In this document: piece after piece, positions 30,124-34,850 of the stretch
Layout: every line of letters starts with the position of its first letter
How positions within the stretch are numbered: the stretch's first letter is position 1
Assembly: GCA_026400595.1 (NCBI GenBank)
Contig: JAPLOT010000081.1
Location: forward strand, 1-34,850
Origin: Alphaproteobacteria bacterium
GTDB taxonomy: Bacteria > Pseudomonadota > Alphaproteobacteria > Rhizobiales > Aestuariivirgaceae
Direction of reading: 5' to 3'
Length of the DNA stretch: 34,850 nt
Made by a program: the position numbers and the translations under genes
Notes under the pieces: model-generated
The model's database searches: none
What the model was told of the DNA's origin: nothing
The model's input: the letters and a program-made list of their open reading frames with translations, nothing else

Positions 30124-31173
30124 TTACGGAAGTTCCAGCTTGCTCTCGGCAAGATGGCTGGATTCGGCGCCACTCCCCGCGGAAAGAGCGCCAAGCAGAG
30201 GCTGCCAGATTTCGCCACGCGCGATCTCGTCAATGCACCAATGAGCCGCAGCCAGCTTTTCGAGCCACTGGCGGCGATCGAACAGCTTGGGATCAACGGC
30301 ATTTTCCAGGTCATGATCCGTAACCTCCCACGCGAAACTGGCGCGGCCCATGGCAATTGCCGGCACTCCGGCAATCAACGCGTCGACTGCCGCTCCGGAG
30401 GAGTAGGTAACGACAGACCAAGCATCCCTCAATGTCTGGGAGAAGGGTCGGGACGGATCATCAATCTCAACGGAGAGCTCTTCCAGTCGATCATGCATCC
30501 CGGCGACCTCATGGCTGCGCACCAGAGGATGAAGTCGAGCGACGATGGGACGGTTGGACAGACGACGCAACTTCGAGCAGGTGTTGAGCAGCCAGTCATT
30601 GATGTCCTCGCCCCGCAGCGACGTATCTCCGGGTACTTGTCCAACGACGACAATGTGCCGCCCCGCAGTTCGATAGGGCAGGACGTCGGGCATAGCGAGT
30701 CGCTTTGCCAAAAGATCCCAACGCCCGTCACAGAATTGCGCGAGCGCGAGACCTCCCTGATCCGGGAAACCTCCGAGCCCAACGCGGTAGTGACTGAATG
30801 GATCTGGCCTATATGACGATTCGGGTAGAAACAGCCGGGTCCACGGGGCGCGGGACGGAAGGAGGGTCTTTGCAAGCCGGGATCGCTTGAACCGTGGACT
30901 GACCCGCCGGCCCAGCACTGGAGCCTCCAAGACAATGAACTGTCCCTGATGATTTCCAAATATCTCTTGTCTGCACTCAGCCTTCTTTTTCGACAGCTCG
31001 CGGTTGACTGTTTTGGACTTTGGCAAGCCCCAAACGACTGCCACATCGCATGCTTGATACCGAAAGGAGTAGACGATCTCGCAGTTGAGGCCATGCCTCT
31101 TTGCTGATCGGCCGATCGCCAGCAACACGTTGTTGCGCTTGGCGCTGGTCGCGGCAAAGACAATGATCTTCAT
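30124..31173 (-). CDS. Capsule/surface-polysaccharide glycosyltransferase-like protein
   Basis: A 349-residue protein with a Rossmann-like opening (MKIIVFAATSAKRNNVLLAIG) and a GT-B-style C-terminal half: RHIVVVGQVPGDTS, PIVARLHPLVRS, then WSVVTYSSGAAVDALIAGVPAIAMG, which matches the C-terminal ligand-binding block of capsule polysaccharide (KpsC/KpsS-type) proteins. AHWCIDEIARGEIW near the end recalls similar proteins in surface-carbohydrate clusters and some phages. The exact enzyme cannot be named. There is no partner polysaccharide gene nearby. GC is visibly lower than in its neighbours (about 47% in one 60-base stretch), suggesting acquisition by transfer. Its ribosome site is weak. The opposing 262-residue ORF at 30028-30816 is a shadow. 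Confidence 0.72.
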   Translation of the reverse strand: MKIIVFAATSAKRNNVLLAIGRSAKRHGLNCEIVYSFRYQACDVAVVWGLPKSKTVNRELSKKKAECRQEIFGNHQGQFIVLEAPVLGRRVSPRFKRSRLAKTLLPSRAPWTRLFLPESSYRPDPFSHYRVGLGGFPDQGGLALAQFCDGRWDLLAKRLAMPDVLPYRTAGRHIVVVGQVPGDTSLRGEDINDWLLNTCSKLRRLSNRPIVARLHPLVRSHEVAGMHDRLEELSVEIDDPSRPFSQTLRDAWSVVTYSSGAAVDALIAGVPAIAMGRASFAWEVTDHDLENAVDPKLFDRRQWLEKLAAAHWCIDEIARGEIWQPLLGALSAGSGAESSHLAESKLELP

Positions 31174-31772
31174 TTATGGAGTGGGCCTTCAAGCGGACAG
31201 TTGATGCTGCTCTGAAAGGCCTGCGGGCCATTCCCGACTCGCTGCCGGGGCTCGATGAACGGTGAATGTCCCGGCTCGGCGCCGCACGTGGCGGGGCGCC
31301 CGCGCAGGGGCGACACGCATTGCCTTCGCCTTCGGCGGCAAATCGTCTGACGACCGTTGATGCCTATTGGGTTTTGGAGTCAGGGCGGCCGAAGCCGGCG
31401 TCTTTGCGTTCTTGCGCACGGAGTATCCCACAGCATGTTGTTCGACGTTCGCTCTGGGGCTGCATATCAGTCAGCGAGATACTCGTAAAAGTTGAGTAAC
31501 TCTACTTCTCTACATCTAGTGTTGCAACTTGAAGTAGCCGCACAAACTGTGATGCTTTCACTTAAAATATTGATTTTTATATATTATTCAAGACCCCTCC
31601 GTTTTCCTTGCGTCCAACAGCGCATCAGCAAAGTCGCGACTTTGCCGCTTGCCGATCGCCGGGTTCCCTGGCGCATCGGAGATTCAAAGAGCGACAACAG
31701 CCTACCGGATCAGTACTGGCAGCCCCACCGCTCGTCGTTGCTGATGATCACACAGCTGCCAGTCCAGCAGCC
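31174..31772. other. Gene-poor 600-bp stretch with an AT-rich core
   Basis: No ORF here resembles a known protein; the 77-81-residue track ORFs are low-complexity or arginine/proline-rich. A 29-codon frame starting at 31176 (MEWAFKRTVDAALKGL) could be a gene remnant. From about 31485 to 31610 the composition changes sharply: 31561-31590 has only three G/C in 30 bases, against about 65% GC elsewhere. The AT-rich part is preceded by CTACTTC-N22-GAAGTAG (31502-31537) and contains the palindrome GTTGCAAC (31521-31528). On the minus strand TTGCAA-N17-TAGAGT is promoter-like and could drive the glycosyltransferase gene. A horizontal-transfer scar, regulatory leader or small RNA are all possible. 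Confidence 0.5.
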
Positions 31773-32681
31773 TCAGGCAGTATCCGTCTTTCCGGCCTCT
31801 GCCGCGCGATCCGATCGGAGCGAGACCTCGTCATGGGCAATCGCCATGAGCCCTGCCGACACGATGAGGATCATGCCGATCACCGCGAGGCCGTTCGGCC
31901 ACTCGCCGAACAGCACGATGCTTGACAGCACGGCCCAGAGCGTGAGCGCATACATGAAGGGCGCCACGCTGCGGGCAGATGCCAACCTGTAGGCGAGGAA
32001 GACGCCGACATGGCCGCCCACCATCAGCGCACCGGCCGCCACCAGCAAGGCGGCACTCGTCGCATCGGGCATGACCGGCGTCTCGAAGGCCACCATGCCG
32101 AGCGTCCCGGCAATTGTCAGGATGAGCAGGACTGACAGGGCAACGACGGGTGCGGGAACATGTGGGGGCACCTTGCGGGTGAGAAGATCGCGGGTCGCCG
32201 CACAGGCTGCCACCACGAAGCCGAGCAGCGCATAGGGCGAGAAGGCCGTCGTGCCCGGCTGCGCGACCAGTAGCGCGCCCGTGACGCCGATACCGATCAG
32301 CACCAGCCGCAGCGGACCGATCCTTTCGCCCCAGATCAGGCTGGCGCCCAGCAGCACCAATAGCGGCGCCGTCTGGGCAATGGCTGTGACATCCGCAATG
32401 GGCAACCGCAATATCGCCAGAGTGAATCCGAGGTTCGCTCCAACCTCGCAGAGCCCGCGCGCCAGGGCCCAGGGATTGAAGGCATGGGCCAACGCACCGC
32501 CCTGCCCGAGGACGAGGATGATCACCGTGCAGAGAAGCGCAGCAGCCAGCGCGCGCAGCATGACGACCTGAAAGACCGGCACCTGGTCGAAGGCGAATTT
32601 CGACGCGCTGTCGCTCGCGATGAAGAGGCCCATGGACAGGACCATGGCCAGGATGCCGGCAAGGCGTGAAGAAGAGGGCAT
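31773..32681 (-). CDS. DMT-superfamily transporter (EamA family), second copy
   Basis: About 302 residues with ten hydrophobic helices in two EamA repeats. It closely resembles the DMT gene at 4165: both open with a helix containing GxFxxxD, carry a Glu-Arg-Ile-Gly after TM4 (LIWGERIGPLRL here, VLRERIGLGR there), a Arg-Asp-x-x-Thr-Arg block (AATRDLLTRKVP; VRDIATRRIP), and end FGEWPNGLAVIGMILI. The two are paralogues, not duplicates in sequence detail. An efflux role is likely; the substrate is unknown. The ATG at 32681 starts just before TM1; an ATG at 32708 is also in frame. Confidence 0.87.
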   Translation of the reverse strand: MPSSSRLAGILAMVLSMGLFIASDSASKFAFDQVPVFQVVMLRALAAALLCTVIILVLGQGGALAHAFNPWALARGLCEVGANLGFTLAILRLPIADVTAIAQTAPLLVLLGASLIWGERIGPLRLVLIGIGVTGALLVAQPGTTAFSPYALLGFVVAACAATRDLLTRKVPPHVPAPVVALSVLLILTIAGTLGMVAFETPVMPDATSAALLVAAGALMVGGHVGVFLAYRLASARSVAPFMYALTLWAVLSSIVLFGEWPNGLAVIGMILIVSAGLMAIAHDEVSLRSDRAAEAGKTDTA

Positions 32682-32891
32682 GAGACCGCCGCGGAGGACT
32701 ACGACCATCTAGCCGCGGACGCGCCGGACAACAACGGTCAACTTCGGCGTGCGGCCATGCGCGACTGATCTTGGTTCTTGCGCCACCCCGCCAATCGCCG
32801 CTTTATTGGAGACTGTCCCGTGGGCCGCCAGACTGACCGGCACGGGCGAAGGCCAGGGACGAGATCCAACAGCGGCAAGAGTGCGAAGGAC

Positions 32892-34157
32892 ATGACGGTC
32901 GAGAAAACCGACACGCTGGTTGTCGGCGCAGGCCAGGCGGGCCTGGCGATGAGCGAACACCTGAGCAAAGCCGGTATCCCGCATCTCGTGCTGGAACGGC
33001 ACCGGATCGCCGAGCGCTGGCGCTCGGAAAGGTGGGATTCGCTGGTCGCCAACGGCCCGGCCTGGCACGACCGCTTTCCGGGTCTTGCCTTCGAAGTCAC
33101 CGATCCCGATGCCTTTCCACACAAGGAGCAGGTGGCGGACTACTTCGTCGCCTATGCCGAGAAGTTTGCGGCACCCGTCCGCTGCGGAGTCGAGGTCACG
33201 TCGGTCCGCAAGATTAACGGCCGCCCCGGCTTCCGTGTGGAAACCTCGCAAGGCGCCATCGAAGCCATGCGGGTGGTTGCGGCCACCGGCGCCTTCCAGC
33301 GCCCTGTCATTCCGCCGCTGGTGCCCGCTTCGGCCGGCATCGTGCAGATGCATTCGACCGCCTATCGCAATCCCGGGCAGCTTCCGGATGGTGCTGTCCT
33401 CGTGGTCGGCTCGGGTTCTTCGGGGGCCCAGATCGCCGAGGAACTTCTGGGCGCCGGCCGGACCGTCTATCTGTCGGTGGGGCCGCACGACCGGCCGCCG
33501 CGCCGCTATCGCGGACGCGACTTCGTCTGGTGGCTCGGCGTTCTGGGAAAGTGGGATGCCGCCGCACCTGCCGCCGGCATGGAACATGTCACCATCGCGG
33601 TGAGCGGTGCCCATGGCGGCAAGACTGTCGACTTCCGCCAGATGGCAGCGCGCGGCATGATCCTGATGGGCCGTACGGAAGGATTCACCGGCGGCGTCAT
33701 GCGCTTCGCGCCCGATCTCGCCCGGAACATCACGAACGGTGACGCCAACTATCTGTCGGTCCTCGACGAAGCCGATGCCTTCGTGACGCGCAACGGGCTG
33801 GACCTGCCTGAGGAACCCGAAGCCCGTATCATCGGTCCCGCACCACCTTGCATGACAGCGCCGATCCTCGAACTTGATCTGGCCAAGGCCGGAGTCGCCT
33901 CGATCATCTGGGCCACCGGATTCGCGGCCGACTACAGCTGGCTGCAGGTCGCGGCCTTCGACGAAAGGGGAAAGCCGAAGCACCAGCGCGGCGTTTCGTC
34001 CGAACCGGGAATCTATTTTCTCGGCCTGCCCTGGCAGTCGCGGCGCGGCTCGACCTTCATCTGGGGCGTCTGGCATGACGCCAAGTATCTCGCTGACCAG
34101 ATCGCCATCCAGCGCGGTTATATGCGGTATGGCCGCGAGACACACGCAGGGTCATAG
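32892..34157 (+). CDS. Flavin-containing monooxygenase-like FAD/NAD(P)-dependent oxidoreductase (CzcO-like)
   Basis: A 421-residue two-dinucleotide-binding-domain flavoprotein. FAD site: TLVVGAGQAGLAMSEHLSKAG (GxGxxG) and the following acidic LERHRI. The second Rossmann motif for NAD(P)H is AVLVVGSGSSGAQIAEEL (about residues 170-188). ATGAFQRP and IIWATGFAADYSWLQ are the standard flavoprotein ATG motifs. The GIYFLGLPWQSRRGSTFIWGV end is typical of the CzcO/'potassium-transport flavoprotein' group of bacterial monooxygenases. The substrate is not evident. The track start at 32778 adds 38 basic residues without a ribosome site; the ATG at 32892 is closest to the FAD motif. It is divergent from the DMT gene. 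Confidence 0.88.
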   Translation: MTVEKTDTLVVGAGQAGLAMSEHLSKAGIPHLVLERHRIAERWRSERWDSLVANGPAWHDRFPGLAFEVTDPDAFPHKEQVADYFVAYAEKFAAPVRCGVEVTSVRKINGRPGFRVETSQGAIEAMRVVAATGAFQRPVIPPLVPASAGIVQMHSTAYRNPGQLPDGAVLVVGSGSSGAQIAEELLGAGRTVYLSVGPHDRPPRRYRGRDFVWWLGVLGKWDAAAPAAGMEHVTIAVSGAHGGKTVDFRQMAARGMILMGRTEGFTGGVMRFAPDLARNITNGDANYLSVLDEADAFVTRNGLDLPEEPEARIIGPAPPCMTAPILELDLAKAGVASIIWATGFAADYSWLQVAAFDERGKPKHQRGVSSEPGIYFLGLPWQSRRGSTFIWGVWHDAKYLADQIAIQRGYMRYGRETHAGS

Positions 34158-34161
34158 CCTC

Positions 34162-34190
34162 TTGTCGGATTCACCTCGCCAGAGTAGCTT
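34162..34190 (+). promoter_or_regulatory. Candidate promoter for the riboswitch-controlled cbiM transcript
   Basis: TTGTCG and TAGCTT are separated by 17 bases, starting 5 bp after the flavoprotein stop codon and ending just before the riboswitch. Spacing is ideal and the hexamers are moderate matches. An independent transcript start would be required for riboswitch control. Confidence 0.35.
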
Positions 34191-34195
34191 CCTGA

Positions 34196-34386
34196 TCGAT
34201 GGTGCCGCGGTTGGCCGAAGCTGCCGCGGCTGAAAAGGGAACACGGTGAGGAAGACCCCAGAGGGACCGAATCCGTGGCTGCCCACGCAACTGTCAGCGG
34301 AGAGGCATCCTGCACATGCCACTGGCCGGAAGGCCGGGAAGGCGCAGGAGACCGGAGACCCGCGAAGCCAGGAGACCTGCCATCAC
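34196..34386 (+). ncRNA. Cobalamin (B12) riboswitch
   Basis: The hallmark sequences occur in order: GGTGCCGCGG, then CTGAAAAGGGAACACGG, GTGGCTGCCCACGCAACTGT, GCCACTGG with GGGAAGGCG, and the near-invariant B12 box AGCCAGGAGACCTGCC (34366-34381). Terminal stem P1 can form between GATGG (34198-34202) and CCATC (34380-34384); CACGG (34242) pairs with CCGTG (34273) within the central junction. It ends 65 bp before a cobalt-permease gene, so adenosylcobalamin (or a related cobalamin) probably represses that gene. No program was run; identification is by sequence and order of conserved blocks. The ORFs on this stretch are shadows. Confidence 0.95.
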
Positions 34387-34420
34387 GAACCGGCGTATCA
34401 CTGCGCCAGACAACCAAAGA

Positions 34421-34437
34421 CTGCACGATGGGTGCAG
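34421..34437 (+). promoter_or_regulatory. Hairpin abutting the cbiM ribosome-binding site (riboswitch expression platform)
   Basis: CTGCAC-N5-GTGCAG is a perfect 6-bp stem that ends immediately before AAAGGA, the ribosome site of cbiM. It is placed where the cobalamin riboswitch regulatory (P13-like) hairpin is expected, and indicates control of translation rather than termination, since no T-tract follows. A second CTGCAC (34310-34315) inside the riboswitch could compete for the same GTGCAG. Confidence 0.55.
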
Positions 34438-34451
34438 AAAGGACTTGAACC

Positions 34452-34850
34452 ATGCATATCGAACCTGGCGTCGTCGACGGCGCAAAGATCGTTCTGAGCT
34501 ATGCCACGGCAGCGGCTTCCTTCGGCCTTGCGGCCAAGATGGCCATGGACACCATCCGCAAGGACGGCGGCATGGCCGCCCTGCTGACCCGCTCTGTGAT
34601 CACCACGGTGCTGGTCTTCTCATTCTTCGAGTTGCTGCCGCATTATCCCGTAGGCGTGTCAGAGGTTCACCTGATCCTGGGATCGACACTCTTCCTCATC
34701 TTTGGCGCGGGCCCGGCGGCGATCGGCCTCGCCCTCGGCCTTCTGCTTCAGGGCATGTTTATTGCGCCCTTCGATCTCCCGCAATATGGCATGAACGTCA
34801 CGACCCTGGTGGTGCCGCTCTACGCCATCAGCCTGCTGGCAAAGCGGATC
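34452..34850 (+). CDS. cbiM: Energy-coupling-factor cobalt ABC transporter permease, CbiM family (3' end cut off)
   Basis: The frame is open to the right edge (133 codons seen), so the ORF track misses it. It begins MHIEPGVVDGAK; the invariant N-terminal Met-His-Ile of CbiM binds Co(II) through the amino terminus and His2. Hydrophobic helices follow (about 10-28, 45-62, 72-100, 115-131). Blocks VGVSEVHLILGSTLFLIFGAGPAAIGLALGLLLQG are typical of this family. It would be the substrate-binding membrane subunit of a cobalt importer with CbiN/CbiQ/CbiO or analogous partners, which lie outside the window. AAAGGA is eight bases upstream of the ATG. Control by the cobalamin riboswitch fits its role of supplying cobalt for B12 synthesis, matching cobT and cobS nearby. 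Confidence 0.92.
   Translation, partial: MHIEPGVVDGAKIVLSYATAAASFGLAAKMAMDTIRKDGGMAALLTRSVITTVLVFSFFELLPHYPVGVSEVHLILGSTLFLIFGAGPAAIGLALGLLLQGMFIAPFDLPQYGMNVTTLVVPLYAISLLAKRI

Noticed and set aside
30028-30816. 262-residue plus-strand ORF
   Set aside because: Opposite the glycosyltransferase-like gene, which has recognisable fold features; the plus ORF has none.
32709-34145. 478-residue minus-strand ORF
   Set aside because: Antisense to the flavoprotein gene with intact GxGxxG motifs; the shadow is caused by high GC.
1-34850. tRNA, rRNA, CRISPR arrays, insertion sequences, phage genes
   Set aside because: Read for T-loop motifs, repeated spacers, transposase and integrase motifs, and terminal repeats; none was found. 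A program search could still reveal a degenerate remnant.

Overview
The window is a GC-rich (about 65% by eye) and densely packed bacterial chromosome segment. The gene content points to an alphaproteobacterium, probably of the Hyphomicrobiales: a GcvA-type LysR regulator, a periplasmic copper chaperone next to a DUF1194 protein, a TIGR02281-type aspartic protease, a CbiM-type cobalt permease, a MocR regulator and a Tat-exported protein. The order-level assignment is inference. I see no tRNA, rRNA, CRISPR array or intact insertion sequence.

Left part (1-7.6 kb): a leftward creatinase gene is followed by an ABC transporter ATPase that runs off the left edge. Both face a divergent LysR regulator, which suggests a creatine/creatinine catabolic locus. 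Then come moaA, a DMT-family exporter, a TSUP-family permease, an isoprenylcysteine methyltransferase-like membrane protein, a PCu(A)C copper chaperone and a DUF1194 von Willebrand-like protein.

Middle-left (7.6-17.8 kb): a MocR regulator is translationally coupled to an M20 amidohydrolase and faces a pyridoxamine-phosphate-oxidase-like gene across a clean palindrome. Next is a compact leftward unit of two tandem M20 peptidases, an NTF2-like protein and a small ion channel, joined by short gaps and GTGA overlaps. It faces an SLC13/DASS carboxylate transporter and an unusual gene that fuses a universal-stress-like domain to a glutathione S-transferase lacking its N-terminal part.

Middle-right (17.8-29.9 kb): a small membrane protein, the Mrp/ApbC Fe-S carrier, a uracil-DNA-glycosylase-like protein, a sensor histidine kinase with an altered N-box, a CHASE4-like GGDEF-EAL protein, cobT and cobS (divergent), an aspartic protease, an outer-membrane barrel protein, dusA, a 69-residue membrane protein and a Tat-exported protein.

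Right part (29.9-34.85 kb): a lower-GC, probably acquired, capsule-type glycosyltransferase-like gene beside a roughly 600-bp gene-poor stretch with a very AT-rich core, a second DMT exporter and a flavin monooxygenase-like gene. Last is a well-conserved cobalamin riboswitch in front of a cbiM-type cobalt permease that runs off the right edge. The ORF track misses both edge genes and the riboswitch.

The strongest items for follow-up are the USP-GST chimera, the histidine kinase with Ile in place of the N-box Asn, the palindrome between mocR and the PNPOx-like gene, the M20 amidohydrolase with an altered metal site, three convergent gene pairs whose stop codons share one CTAG, and the low-GC glycosyltransferase island. 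I did not find a clearly new multi-gene defence or mobile system.
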